A DNA stretch of 54,804 nt from BJGN01 sp041159865 (GTDB lineage: Bacteria; Bacteroidota; Bacteroidia; Chitinophagales; Saprospiraceae), in NCBI GenBank assembly GCA_041159865.1, contig JBEAXK010000096.1, forward strand, positions 1 to 54,804, given 5' to 3'. Under the pieces are notes generated by a model that searched no databases, was not told the origin of the DNA, and was given only the letters and a program-made list of their open reading frames with translations. Below are positions 25,928-35,033 of the stretch, piece by piece. The position numbers were made by a program, and so were the translations under genes. Numbering within the stretch: position 1 is the first letter of the stretch; each line of letters begins with the position of its first letter.

Positions 25928-26779
25928 ATGAAAAAGGGGATTTACCTGTTACTGGCATTTTGCTTCATAATTGAGGCTGTTAATGCTCAAAAAAAGCCAC
26001 TCATCGTATTTGTTACCGGGGATCATGAGTATGGTGGGGAGCAAACTTTGCCCCTTTTAGCTGCTGAACTCGAAAAATCATATCATTTTCAAACCAAAGT
26101 CCTAAAATCCTTCCCCAATCAAAATGGTGAAAAGGATATTCCAGGATTAGAAGCCCTTAAAGAGGCCGATTTGGCCGTTTTTTATTTACGATGGAGACAA
26201 TTAGTTCCAGAACAGTTGGCTCATATTGAAGAATATTTGAAATCGGCAAAACCTGTTATGGGCTTTCGCACCACCACTCACGCATTTAATTTCCCTAAAA
26301 ATCATCCTTCTGAAAAATGGAATGCCTTCGGTGAATTTGCACTGAATTCACCTCCAGGATGGGGCGGAAAAGCAAAGCATACCCATTATGGTCACGAAAG
26401 TTCTACAGATGTTTCTGTGATTGAAAAAGCTAAAAATCATCCGGTTTTAACCGGGGTTCAACCCAATTTTCATGTTCGTTCTTGGCTTTACAGGGTTTTA
26501 CCCGATTATCCAGTAAAAGGCTCTGAATGGTTGTTGATGGGCAAAGCAGTAAATCCCGATAAAGAGGCTATTGAAAATCCCGTCGCCTGGGTAGGAACAA
26601 ATTCTTTCGGAGCAAAGATTTTTACAACGACACTTGGACATCCAGAAGATTTTTCAAACGAGTCTTTTCAACGATTATTGGTCAATGCCATTCACTGGGA
26701 ACTGGGATTAAAAATTCCAAAAAAATGGAAAGGTAAGCTCGATATCAATGTTCCATACCGTGGAATGGTCAATGATTAA
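25928..26779 (+). CDS. ThuA-domain periplasmic protein
   Basis: A 283-residue ThuA-like protein with a signal peptide (ending AVNAQ). The class I amidotransferase-like fold begins FVTGDHEYGGEQTLPLLA, and the conserved block GFRTTTHAFNFP and HYGHESSTDV follow. ThuA of rhizobia works with a Gfo/Idh/MocA oxidoreductase in 3-keto-trehalose and sucrose metabolism, so a role on oxidised sugars is plausible. A TTG at 25922 could add two residues, but the ATG at 25928 starts directly at the MKKGIYLLL leader and is preferred. It heads a seven-gene plus-strand run; the 39-base gap to the next gene fits co-transcription. Confidence 0.87.
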   Translation: MKKGIYLLLAFCFIIEAVNAQKKPLIVFVTGDHEYGGEQTLPLLAAELEKSYHFQTKVLKSFPNQNGEKDIPGLEALKEADLAVFYLRWRQLVPEQLAHIEEYLKSAKPVMGFRTTTHAFNFPKNHPSEKWNAFGEFALNSPPGWGGKAKHTHYGHESSTDVSVIEKAKNHPVLTGVQPNFHVRSWLYRVLPDYPVKGSEWLLMGKAVNPDKEAIENPVAWVGTNSFGAKIFTTTLGHPEDFSNESFQRLLVNAIHWELGLKIPKKWKGKLDINVPYRGMVND

Positions 26780-26818
26780 TCAATACATTTTGCAATACTA
26801 ATACTAAATAAACATACC

Positions 26819-29800
26819 ATGTTTAACCCAAATAAGACTTTTTATTCTTTTATTTTTATCTTCGTTTTATTCATTTCATTCCTTAATTACTTTGATAATG
26901 AAAAGGTTGAAATTCCAGATGGGGCACATATTTCTCTGATAGGTGGTAATTTGGGTTCCAGAATGATGAATTATGGATATTTTGAAACGGAAATGTATGT
27001 CCGGTATCCAGAAAAATCACTCATTATCAGAAACATGTGTGACGGTGGGGATACACCAGGCTTTAGACCGCATGCTTCAAGAAATCTTCCATGGGCTTTT
27101 CCTGGTGCTGAAAAATTCCAAACGGAATTTGCTAAAAAATCAGACAGTGAAGGGCATTTCGATAGTCCAGATCAGTGGCTAACCAATTTAAAAACCGATA
27201 TCATTATTGCCTTTTTTGGATTTAGTGAATCTTTCGATGGTAAAGATAACCTAGAAAACTATAAGAATGAATTGAATGCTTTCATTCAGCATACACTCAA
27301 TCAAAAATATAATGGGGTCTCATCCCCTCAGCTGGTAATTGTTTCTCCAACAGCGTATGAAGATTTGACTAGTCTTATGGATGTTCCAAAAGGGGATAGC
27401 GAAAATGAAAATATTTGGATGTATACTCAGGTAATGAAAGAGGTGGCTGAAAAAAATAAGGTGACTTTTGTGGATGCCTTCACGCCTTCCAAAAAATGGT
27501 ATAATGAGGCAAACAATCCCTTAACCATCGATGGGATGCAACTGAATGGTGATGGGTACAAAAAATTGGCAATCTATTTATCAGACGAAATTTTTGGTTC
27601 TGCCCCTTCAAAAGCAGAAGCAAACAGATCGTTGATCCACGAAATGGTGATGGAGAAGAACTGGCTGTGGCACAATGATTATAAAATTCCTAATGGCGTT
27701 CACGTTTATGGCAGGAGATATGATCCATTTGGACCGGATAATTATCCAGCTGAATTGGAAAAAATCAGACAAATGCTAACTATCAGAGATAAAGCGATCT
27801 GGCTGGCAGCTCAAAAGGGTGAGAAAACCAATTTGAAGGAGGCGGATAAAAATACGCGGAGTCTCCCTGAGATTAAAACCAATTTTAATCCTGAACAAAA
27901 TGGAAGCCTAAAATATCTATATGGTGCCGATGCATTGGCTAAATTAAAAGTTCCTGAAGGATATAAAATTGACCTTTTTGCCTCGGAAGTAGAATTTAAA
28001 GACTTAGCTAATCCTGTGCAAATGTCTTTTGACAATAAAGGCAGACTTTGGGTGGCTACTATGCCCAGTTATCCCCATTATAAACCTGGGGATTCTAAAC
28101 CAGATGATAAACTAATTATCCTTGAAGATACCAATAATGATGGTAAGGCGGATAAACAAACGGTATTTGTTGACGGTTTACATCTTCCCCTTGGATTTGA
28201 ATTTGCTCCTGAAGGGGTTTATGTTTCTCAAGGTACTAATTTGAAATTATTTACCGATACCAATGGAGATGATAAAGCCGATAAGGAAGAAATTATCCTG
28301 AGTGGTTTCGATGATCATGACACTCACCATAATAGCAGTGCTTTTTGTGCGGATCCTTCGGGTGCCATTTATTCCGGAGAAGGGGTGTTTTTACATACAA
28401 ATGTAGAAACCGCTTATGGCACGGTAAGAGCTACAAATGGTGGATTTTACCGGTATAGTCCTCAATTGCGCAAATTAGACAGGATAGCTCAATTATCCAT
28501 TCCTAACCCATGGGGTATAGCATTTGATGAGTGGGGACAGCCCTTTTTTGCGGAAACATCTGGTCCTGATGTACGATGGATGACTCCGGGCACTGTTTTA
28601 CCACGATACGGGGAAGCGACCCATAAGGGTAAGCAGCTGATTGAAAAAGATCACATGGTCAGACCAACTTCTGGTCTGGAATTTGTTTCTAGCAGGCATT
28701 TTCCTGAGGAAGTTCAAGGGGATATGTTGATAAATAATACCATTGGATTTTTGGGAATGAAGCAGCATAAGATCTGGGATAGTGGCACCGGGTATGAAAC
28801 GAAACACAGGCAAGATCTGGTCGTTGGAACAGACAGGAATTTTAGACCCGTTGACATGGAATTTGCCCCCGATGGTTCGCTTTATCTGGTCGATTGGCAT
28901 AATATTCTTATCGGACACATGCAACATAATGCCAGAGATCCCCTGAGAGATCATGTTCATGGACGTATTTACAGAATAACTTATCCTTCAAGACCTTTAG
29001 TTCCACCAGCAAAAATAGATGGAGCATCTATTGAGACGCTTTTATCTAATTTAACTTTACCTGAATATCGGACAAGGTATAGAACCAGAAGAGAATTAAG
29101 AGCTAGAAATGCAGAAGAAGTTTTGGCGAAAATGGATAAATGGATGTTGACCCTTGATACCAGAGATATCAGATATGAGCATCATCTTTTAGAAGGTTTA
29201 TGGGTTAGTTGGGGTTTAAATAAAGTGAATCAGCCTTTATTGAAAAAATTACTGTCAGCAAATGATTATCGCGTGAGGGCTGCTGCATTGGAGGTACTTC
29301 GTTTTACGGGTCATCAAGTTAAAAATCAGATGGAATTACTTAAGCAAGCTGCCGCAGATGAGCATAGCAGAGTCAGGCTCGGTGCCATCGTTTCAGCATC
29401 CTGGCTTGGAAAATCAAAAGGTATGCCTGTTTTGGAAGCTGCGAAGTTAAAGCCTTTAGATGAATGGATGGTTTACGCGTTTGAAACGGCGGTTGCCCAT
29501 TTAAATGGCATGGCTGTGATAAAGCCAAAAGTTACAAAGAAGGAAGAAACCAATTTAAAGGGAGATGATCTTGCTTTATTTAACAAGGGGAAAGAAGTTT
29601 ACAGTAAAGAAGGGTATTGTATAACCTGTCATCAGTCCGATGGAAATGGCCTTACAGCATCTGGTTTTCCTCCTCTTTCCGGAACAGAGTGGGTTACAGG
29701 TGATCAGGTTAGATTGGTTAAAGTTATTCTTAAAGGATTGATGGGCCCCATTGAGGTGAAAGGTAAACAATATGAAGGAATGGTGCCAATGACTCCTTTC

Positions 29801-29989
29801 GAAGGGCTAAGTGACCAGGAAGTAGCTGCCGTTGCGACCTATATTAGGAATTCATTTGGAAATAACGCTTCACCTATTCAACCGTCGGTCGTAAAAGAAG
29901 TTAGAGCTACTTTAAGTAAAAAACAATCTTTTTACCAAAGTACTAAATTATTGAAAATGCATCCTTTAGAAAGTAAAATGACTAAATAA
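26819..29989 (+). CDS. SGNH - beta-propeller - HEAT - cytochrome c fusion (PVC-type haem-binding protein)
   Basis: A 1056-residue exported multidomain protein with a hydrophobic N-terminus (about 8-25). Domain order: an SGNH/GDSL-like hydrolase segment (about 35-265, with GGNLGSRM at 42-49 and later DGMQLNGDGY); a membrane-bound-dehydrogenase type propeller (about 365-730, with DTNNDGKADKQTV, DGLHLPLGFEF, DHDTHHNSS and RPVDMEFAPDGSLYLVDW); a HEAT-like helical part (about 760-880); and a C-terminal cytochrome c with the haem motif Cys934-I-T-Cys937-His938 and a likely Met ligand in GMVPMTPF. Such proteins are abundant in Planctomycetes, Verrucomicrobia and Saprospiria and probably oxidise sugars, passing electrons to the respiratory chain. 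The second gene of the ThuA operon. Confidence 0.85.
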   Translation: MFNPNKTFYSFIFIFVLFISFLNYFDNEKVEIPDGAHISLIGGNLGSRMMNYGYFETEMYVRYPEKSLIIRNMCDGGDTPGFRPHASRNLPWAFPGAEKFQTEFAKKSDSEGHFDSPDQWLTNLKTDIIIAFFGFSESFDGKDNLENYKNELNAFIQHTLNQKYNGVSSPQLVIVSPTAYEDLTSLMDVPKGDSENENIWMYTQVMKEVAEKNKVTFVDAFTPSKKWYNEANNPLTIDGMQLNGDGYKKLAIYLSDEIFGSAPSKAEANRSLIHEMVMEKNWLWHNDYKIPNGVHVYGRRYDPFGPDNYPAELEKIRQMLTIRDKAIWLAAQKGEKTNLKEADKNTRSLPEIKTNFNPEQNGSLKYLYGADALAKLKVPEGYKIDLFASEVEFKDLANPVQMSFDNKGRLWVATMPSYPHYKPGDSKPDDKLIILEDTNNDGKADKQTVFVDGLHLPLGFEFAPEGVYVSQGTNLKLFTDTNGDDKADKEEIILSGFDDHDTHHNSSAFCADPSGAIYSGEGVFLHTNVETAYGTVRATNGGFYRYSPQLRKLDRIAQLSIPNPWGIAFDEWGQPFFAETSGPDVRWMTPGTVLPRYGEATHKGKQLIEKDHMVRPTSGLEFVSSRHFPEEVQGDMLINNTIGFLGMKQHKIWDSGTGYETKHRQDLVVGTDRNFRPVDMEFAPDGSLYLVDWHNILIGHMQHNARDPLRDHVHGRIYRITYPSRPLVPPAKIDGASIETLLSNLTLPEYRTRYRTRRELRARNAEEVLAKMDKWMLTLDTRDIRYEHHLLEGLWVSWGLNKVNQPLLKKLLSANDYRVRAAALEVLRFTGHQVKNQMELLKQAAADEHSRVRLGAIVSASWLGKSKGMPVLEAAKLKPLDEWMVYAFETAVAHLNGMAVIKPKVTKKEETNLKGDDLALFNKGKEVYSKEGYCITCHQSDGNGLTASGFPPLSGTEWVTGDQVRLVKVILKGLMGPIEVKGKQYEGMVPMTPFEGLSDQEVAAVATYIRNSFGNNASPIQPSVVKEVRATLSKKQSFYQSTKLLKMHPLESKMTK

Positions 29990-30019
29990 GGATAAAAATA
30001 ATATTAAAAAAAAAAGAAA

Positions 30020-30904
30020 ATGGAATTATCAATTCACAATTGGATGAGAGCAGAATCCATTGAAACAACCATTGGACGAATTTCTGCACTGGGTTATGAA
30101 AAAATTGAAATTCAGGGTACTCCCGAGGCGTATGACACTAAACACGTGGGTAAACTCTTGAAAGATCATAATATGACTTGCTGGGGTTCGGTGACTCTCA
30201 TGTTGGAGGATAGGAATTTGTTGGCAAAAAATAAGGCTCAACGGGCAAAATCGGTCCAATATGTGAAGGATGTGGTGACAATGGTGAAGGAATTGGATGG
30301 TAAAATGGTTTCAGTTGTTCCTGCAACGGTTGCAAAAATTATTCCCGATGGAAGACCTGAGGAAGAATGGGAATGGGCCGTAGAGGGAATGAAGGAAATT
30401 TATGCCTACTCAGAAAGTGTTGGTATTTTATTGGGTATTGAGCCCATTAATAGATTTGAAACATATTTTATCAACAGAGGGGATCAGGCACTGGCACTAG
30501 CCAAAGCTGTAGGGCCAAATTGTGGCGTTTGTCTGGACTCTTTTCACATGAATATTGAAGAAGATGATATGTTTGAAGCCATTAGACGGGCTAAAGGTCG
30601 TTTGGTAGGATTTCATGTCGCCGATAATAATAGAATGGCTCCCGGAATGGGGCGTTTAGATTGGAAGAAAATAGTGGCAACTCTAAGGGAAATTGGCTAT
30701 AACGAGGTTCTTTCGGTTGAATTCTGTTCTCCATTAGATCGCACCCCCGCTAATCCTTATCCCAATTCTATCGAGGAAAATCCTCAGGGGCTAAGTCCAG
30801 AAGCAAAGAAATTCCTTGAAGATCATGGAAGTTCAGCCGTGACAGAGGAATTTTATACCATGCTAACCAGAAAATCAGTAGAAACACTAAGACCTTTGAT
30901 ATGA
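30020..30904 (+). CDS. Ketose 3-epimerase-like TIM-barrel isomerase
   Basis: A 294-residue protein of the sugar isomerase/epimerase family most like D-tagatose/D-psicose 3-epimerases. The four metal ligands fall at Glu141 (GIEPINRFET), Asp173 (CLDSFHMNIEE), His199 (GFHVADNN) and Glu234 (SVEF), with spacings of 32, 26 and 35 that match that family closely. Glu147 and His176 are likely substrate-binding residues. No signal peptide, so cytoplasmic. The stop overlaps the next ATG by 4 bases (ATGA). Substrate could be a keto-sugar or a 3-keto product of the periplasmic oxidoreductases; inferred from context only. Confidence 0.87.
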   Translation: MELSIHNWMRAESIETTIGRISALGYEKIEIQGTPEAYDTKHVGKLLKDHNMTCWGSVTLMLEDRNLLAKNKAQRAKSVQYVKDVVTMVKELDGKMVSVVPATVAKIIPDGRPEEEWEWAVEGMKEIYAYSESVGILLGIEPINRFETYFINRGDQALALAKAVGPNCGVCLDSFHMNIEEDDMFEAIRRAKGRLVGFHVADNNRMAPGMGRLDWKKIVATLREIGYNEVLSVEFCSPLDRTPANPYPNSIEENPQGLSPEAKKFLEDHGSSAVTEEFYTMLTRKSVETLRPLI

Positions 30905-32073
30905 TTATTACAGATGTAGAAGCTTTTTGGCTTAGATGTCCAATTCCTAAAGAAAAGCAACATTTTTCTGATTATGGACTACTGACCGATTTTGATATGA
31001 CGCTCGTGGTAGTGACCACAGATACCGGTTTGCAAGGTTTTGGTGAGGCAAAGGCAGCAGTCGGATCTTCGGGCGTTTGTGCTTCCATTGTAACTTGTGT
31101 TGAAAATGAAATAAAACCGCTGTTGGTGGGTAAAGAAGCAGGACAGATTTCTAAAATATGGGAACATATTTATAATGGGACAAGAGATCATTATTCGCTG
31201 AGCAGAGGTAGAAAATTTCCTATTCTGGGTAGAAGAGGTTTGACTATATCCGCTATGAGCGGTGTTGATACTGCCCTTTGGGATCTTAAAGGTAAAGCGC
31301 TGGGTGTTCCTGTTGCGGATCTCCTTGGGGGGTCTTGCCGCGATAAAATGGAGGCTTATGCAAGTGGTGGATGGGCTTCAGCAGATAAAATTGGCGAACA
31401 ATTGAACGGATATATTGAAAAGGGTTTCTCTGGTGTGAAGATGAGGGTGGGCATTATGGATCAAACGGTTGCAGAAAGTGTGAAACGCGTGAAAGCTGCC
31501 AGAGAGGCTATCGGGCCTAATATTAAATTGATGACAGATGCTCATGGTACTTTTAGTGTACCTGAGGCAAAACAGTTTTGTAGAGGCGTTGAAGACTGTA
31601 ACTTGTATTGGTTTGAAGAACCCATTAGTCCCGATAATCGCCATGGTACCGCCGAAGTTCGGCAAGCTACCTCCATTCCAATTGCTTTAGGTGAGAGTGA
31701 ATTTACCGCTTTTGATATACGCGATTTAATTGAAGTGAGAGCCATGGATGTGGTACAACCTGACTCAGCTATTATTGGCGGAATCACAGAATCGATGAGA
31801 GTGGCTCATCTGGCGCATACCTTTCAACTGGAACTGGCGCCTCATTGCTGGGGTTCTGCTTTTTCTTTTATGGCTGGTGTAAATGTTGCTTTTGCTTCAC
31901 CCGCGGCCGTCGTTATTGAGTTCTCCCTGGGTGGAAATCCGATGATGTATGACCTGGTAAATGAGAAAATTACCGTTGAAAAGGGAATGATTTCTGCACC
32001 AACGGCTCCAGGCCTCGGCTTGACTCCAAACTGGGACTTTGTCCACGAATTCAAACAGAAAATTAACCATTAA
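30901..32073 (+). CDS. Enolase-superfamily sugar-acid dehydratase (mandelate racemase subgroup)
   Basis: A 390-residue enolase-superfamily enzyme. The magnesium ligands are Asp213 (MTDAHGTF), Glu239 (WFEEP) and Glu265 (LGESE), 26 residues apart as in mandelate racemase; the general-base dyad is Asp288 (VQPDSA) with His315 (APHCWGS), 27 apart. The other catalytic side shows K180-M-R182 instead of KxK. The capping domain precedes Leu-Gly-Gly LLGGSCRDK. Such enzymes dehydrate aldonic or aldaric acids, or racemise/epimerise acids. It overlaps the epimerase gene and is 13 bases before the VOC gene. A sugar-acid dehydratase is the best reading; the sugar is not defined. Confidence 0.87.
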   Translation: MIITDVEAFWLRCPIPKEKQHFSDYGLLTDFDMTLVVVTTDTGLQGFGEAKAAVGSSGVCASIVTCVENEIKPLLVGKEAGQISKIWEHIYNGTRDHYSLSRGRKFPILGRRGLTISAMSGVDTALWDLKGKALGVPVADLLGGSCRDKMEAYASGGWASADKIGEQLNGYIEKGFSGVKMRVGIMDQTVAESVKRVKAAREAIGPNIKLMTDAHGTFSVPEAKQFCRGVEDCNLYWFEEPISPDNRHGTAEVRQATSIPIALGESEFTAFDIRDLIEVRAMDVVQPDSAIIGGITESMRVAHLAHTFQLELAPHCWGSAFSFMAGVNVAFASPAAVVIEFSLGGNPMMYDLVNEKITVEKGMISAPTAPGLGLTPNWDFVHEFKQKINH

Positions 32074-32086
32074 ATTTATAGTCGCT

Positions 32087-32575
32087 ATGGCAAAGGCAAT
32101 AGGAATAAATCATGTTGCGCTCGTTGTGAAAAATTTGGAAGAAGCCTGCGAATTTTATGAAAAGGAATTAGGCCTTGAAGTGATTCCAGCTTTTCTCTTT
32201 GATTATCCAACTGCTTTTTTTAAGATAAATGAAACGCAACAACTTCACTTGACGGAGTGGGATGATGTATACTCTTTCAGAGGTCATGTTTGTATGCAAG
32301 TAGATGATATTAATGCAGTGTTCTGGAGAATGAAAGCCTTAGGAGTTATTGATGTCAATCCATGGGGTAAGGTGAGGCAGTTGCCTTTTGGTCCAATACA
32401 GATGTTTGTTAGGGATCCTTCTGGTAATTTAGTAGAACTATCTTGTAAACCAGGAACGGAGATTGATCCTGCGATTCTGGAAGATGAATTATTCCAGGAA
32501 GGTATTTATGTTTCTGGTAGAAATGATTTCCGGGGGTATAAATCTAAAGATGCAACATTATATCATAATGAGTAA
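32087..32575 (+). CDS. VOC-superfamily (glyoxalase-fold) protein
   Basis: A 162-residue protein of the vicinal oxygen chelate fold. Two beta-alpha-beta-beta-beta halves are visible, with likely metal ligands His9 (INHVALVV), His54 (QLHLTEW), His67 (GHVCMQV) and Glu117 (GNLVELSC). The open frame extends upstream into the enolase gene, but ATG at 32087, 13 bases after the enolase stop, directly precedes the conserved fold start and is chosen. The family includes lyases, isomerases and ring-cleaving dioxygenases. Beside a dehydratase it may act on a 2-keto-3-deoxy acid or another reactive carbonyl. Confidence 0.85.
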   Translation: MAKAIGINHVALVVKNLEEACEFYEKELGLEVIPAFLFDYPTAFFKINETQQLHLTEWDDVYSFRGHVCMQVDDINAVFWRMKALGVIDVNPWGKVRQLPFGPIQMFVRDPSGNLVELSCKPGTEIDPAILEDELFQEGIYVSGRNDFRGYKSKDATLYHNE

Positions 32576-32582
32576 AATCTAA

Positions 32583-33545
32583 ATGAGCGTAAAGATGCTA
32601 CATATCTTATTGTTGGAAACCATCGAAGAAGAATCTTTTGAATGGCTGTCGAACGATGAAAATATTCAACTTTATAAAGCTTGGGAGGGAATGCCTGCTT
32701 CGGGTGAGCTGGAAAAAATGGATGCCGTTATCACCCGTGGTATTGGTCAGGTGAATATTGCTTTATATGATGCCTGCCCTAACCTGAAAGTAGCTGCTCG
32801 TTGTGGTGTTGGGCTTGATAATGTCGATGTTAAGGAGGCAACAAAAAGGGGTATTAAAGTTATTAATGCACCTGGTTCGAATGCTTCTACCGTAGCAGAA
32901 CATACTATTTCCCTCATGTTAACTATTCAGCGAAATTTATTTGAAGCGCTTTCAGAAGTTAAAAAAGGGAATTGGGCTTCCAGAAGCACATTTAAAAGTG
33001 ACGAACTTTCCGGTAAAACGCTGGGTATTTTGGGCTTGGGAAATATAGGTCTTAAAGTGGCTAATTTAGCTTCCGCCTTCGGAATGAAAGTCATCTATTG
33101 GTCACCCTCTAAAAAAAATGTACCCTACGATTTGGTCGAAAAAGCCTCGCTTTTCCAAAAAGCTGATATTATTTCCCTTCATCTCCCGCTGAATGGGGAA
33201 ACCAATGGGATAATTAATAAAGAGATGTTTAATTTAATGAGGACAGGTTCTGTTTTAATCAATACAGCTCGAGGACCTTTAATTGAAAGAGAAGCCTTAT
33301 TAAATGCGTTGGATACCGGAAAATTGGCAGGCTATGCTGCTGATGTCCCCTTTAATCCTCCGCCAACGGCTGACGACGCCTTGATTTCCCATCCAAAAGC
33401 ATTTATCACGGCACATGTAAGTAGCCTGACCGCAACAACTTATAAAAATATGTGCCTAAGTACCGTCAAAAATGTAATCGCTGTCTTAAGAGGGAATACA
33501 CCTTCACAAGGTTGTATATTTAATGCCAGTGCTTTAGGTCTCTAA
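32583..33545 (+). CDS. D-isomer-specific 2-hydroxyacid dehydrogenase-family protein
   Basis: A 320-residue NAD-binding protein of the SerA/FDH family. The substrate segment RCGVGLDNVD (73-82) and Rossmann GLGNIG (151-156) are standard; catalytic Arg230 (NTARGPL) and His278 (TAHVSS) are present. The Glu expected in the DVFxxEP stretch is replaced: DVPFNPPP has Pro at that place (259). Activity may therefore be altered or the proton relay may use another residue. It follows the VOC gene by 7 bases and precedes the TIM-barrel gene by 10. Reduction of a keto acid to a hydroxyacid, or the reverse, is the inferred role. Confidence 0.85.
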   Translation: MSVKMLHILLLETIEEESFEWLSNDENIQLYKAWEGMPASGELEKMDAVITRGIGQVNIALYDACPNLKVAARCGVGLDNVDVKEATKRGIKVINAPGSNASTVAEHTISLMLTIQRNLFEALSEVKKGNWASRSTFKSDELSGKTLGILGLGNIGLKVANLASAFGMKVIYWSPSKKNVPYDLVEKASLFQKADIISLHLPLNGETNGIINKEMFNLMRTGSVLINTARGPLIEREALLNALDTGKLAGYAADVPFNPPPTADDALISHPKAFITAHVSSLTATTYKNMCLSTVKNVIAVLRGNTPSQGCIFNASALGL

Positions 33546-33555
33546 ATTGAAAATA

Positions 33556-34464
33556 ATGAAATTACAGACAAGAAGAGCTTTTCTGGAAACAAGTGCGGGT
33601 TTAATGGCTCTCGCCGCCTTAAATCCACTTTTTAAAGAAAATAAAAAAACGGAAAAACTTGCTTTTTCTACCCTGGGATGTCCTGACTGGAGTCTGAAAC
33701 AAATCGTTGACTGTTCAGTCGAAAATGGTTATAAAGGGTTCGAAATAAGAGGATTAGCTGGGGAGATGGATTTACCGAAATGTCCCGAGTTTAGTAAGAC
33801 TAATTTGCCTGCTTCCTTAAGATTGATTAAAGATAATGGTATTAAAATAATCAATCTTGGCTCTTCTGCCAATTTACATTTTGCTCAAGAGGATAAAAGG
33901 AAATCAAATTTAGATGATGCTAAAAGATTTATTGATTTGGCGGAGCAACTTGAATGCCCTTTTATGCGTGTATTTCCTGATGATCTGCCACCCGATCAAA
34001 CTGTCGAACAAACCCTTGATTTGATTATTTCAGGATTAATTACTCTTGGGGAGTATGCAAAGGGAAGTAATGTGACCATACTCCTCGAATCTCATGGCAA
34101 GGTGGTATATAAAGATATGCTTTTGAAAATTATGTCTGAGGCAAATCATCCAAAAGTTGGCCTCATTTGGGACTTTTTTAATATGTGGGTAGTTACCAAA
34201 GAAACCCCTAAGGAAGTGTTTGATACGCTTGGAAAATATATTAAACATGTACATATAAAAGATGCCAGACTTATAGATGGAAAACCTGCTTATTGTCTTG
34301 TAGGTGAGGGAATTGCCCCATTAGAGGAGTCTATGAATTCGTTAAAAAACAGTCCATATAAGGGGTACTATAGTTTTGAATGGGAGAAAAAATGGCATCC
34401 AGAAATCCAAGACCCAGAGATTGCGTTTCCGCATTTTGCCAAAGAAATATATAAATTTTTATAG
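33556..34464 (+). CDS. Exported TIM-barrel sugar isomerase/epimerase-like protein
   Basis: A 302-residue xylose-isomerase-like TIM-barrel protein with a Tat-type leader (RR at 6-7, TRRAFLETSAG, then MALAALNPLF). Metal-ligand candidates lie in LLESHGKVV, GLIWDFFNMWV, KHVHIKDA and a terminal SFEWEKKW. It differs clearly from the cytoplasmic epimerase at 30020. The frame could start at a TTG at 33547, but ATG 33556 gives a cleaner leader. As the last gene of the ThuA operon it may isomerise an oxidised sugar outside the cytoplasm before uptake; the exact reaction is unknown. Confidence 0.83.
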   Translation: MKLQTRRAFLETSAGLMALAALNPLFKENKKTEKLAFSTLGCPDWSLKQIVDCSVENGYKGFEIRGLAGEMDLPKCPEFSKTNLPASLRLIKDNGIKIINLGSSANLHFAQEDKRKSNLDDAKRFIDLAEQLECPFMRVFPDDLPPDQTVEQTLDLIISGLITLGEYAKGSNVTILLESHGKVVYKDMLLKIMSEANHPKVGLIWDFFNMWVVTKETPKEVFDTLGKYIKHVHIKDARLIDGKPAYCLVGEGIAPLEESMNSLKNSPYKGYYSFEWEKKWHPEIQDPEIAFPHFAKEIYKFL

Positions 34465-34546
34465 GAAAATAATTATTCTGTTAAACGAACTGTATAAAAA
34501 GTAATCTAATCTAAGTAATTTATTTTTTCAGTTTAAATTAAGAATA

Positions 34547-34921
34547 ATGAAAAACCTAGTTTTTTTCCCCCTTTTGCTCATTACCTTTAACGTATTTTCT
34601 CAAAATAATCCTAGAAAATCCCCTCAGGAACGAGCAGAGGTTTTTGTGCAATCTTTAACGTCATCTTTATCTTTGGCAGATGAGCAAGTAAATAAAATAA
34701 AAACTATTCAAATTGAGAGATTCTTAAAATTAGATGAATTAAGAACTAAAGCCAAAGCATCTGGCGACCCAAAATTAGTTCGTGATGAAATGAAAAAATT
34801 AAATGAGGCTTCCGAATTACATATTAAATCTGTTTTAACACCAGAGCAGTCTTCAAAATATGATGCCTGGTTGGATAAAATAAAAGTTGAAATGAAAAAT
34901 CGTAAAGGAAATGGTGGTTAG
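34547..34921 (+). CDS. Small secreted LTxxQ/Spy-like helical protein
   Basis: A 124-residue protein with a signal peptide ending VFSQ and a mature part predicted to be mostly helical. It contains LSLADEQVNKIKTI and SVLTPEQSSKYDAW, the two LTxxQ-like motifs of the Spy/CpxP type of periplasmic proteins common in Bacteroidota. A chaperone or envelope-stress role is plausible but unproven. It lies 82 bases after the ThuA operon and 112 bases before an Hsp20 gene; both may answer to stress. Confidence 0.75.
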   Translation: MKNLVFFPLLLITFNVFSQNNPRKSPQERAEVFVQSLTSSLSLADEQVNKIKTIQIERFLKLDELRTKAKASGDPKLVRDEMKKLNEASELHIKSVLTPEQSSKYDAWLDKIKVEMKNRKGNGG

Positions 34922-35033
34922 TCCTCACAAAAGTGAAATTGTACTAAATCATCTTTTTTATTGATTTTTCTCATCACACCAGCATTTGGATTTCATGCAA
35001 ATTTGTCTATTATTTAATTTAATACAATTTGCC

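Noticed and set aside
32039..32086. N-terminal extension of the VOC gene into the enolase gene
   Set aside because: The extra residues overlap the enolase end in another frame and precede the conserved VOC fold; ATG 32087 is the natural start.
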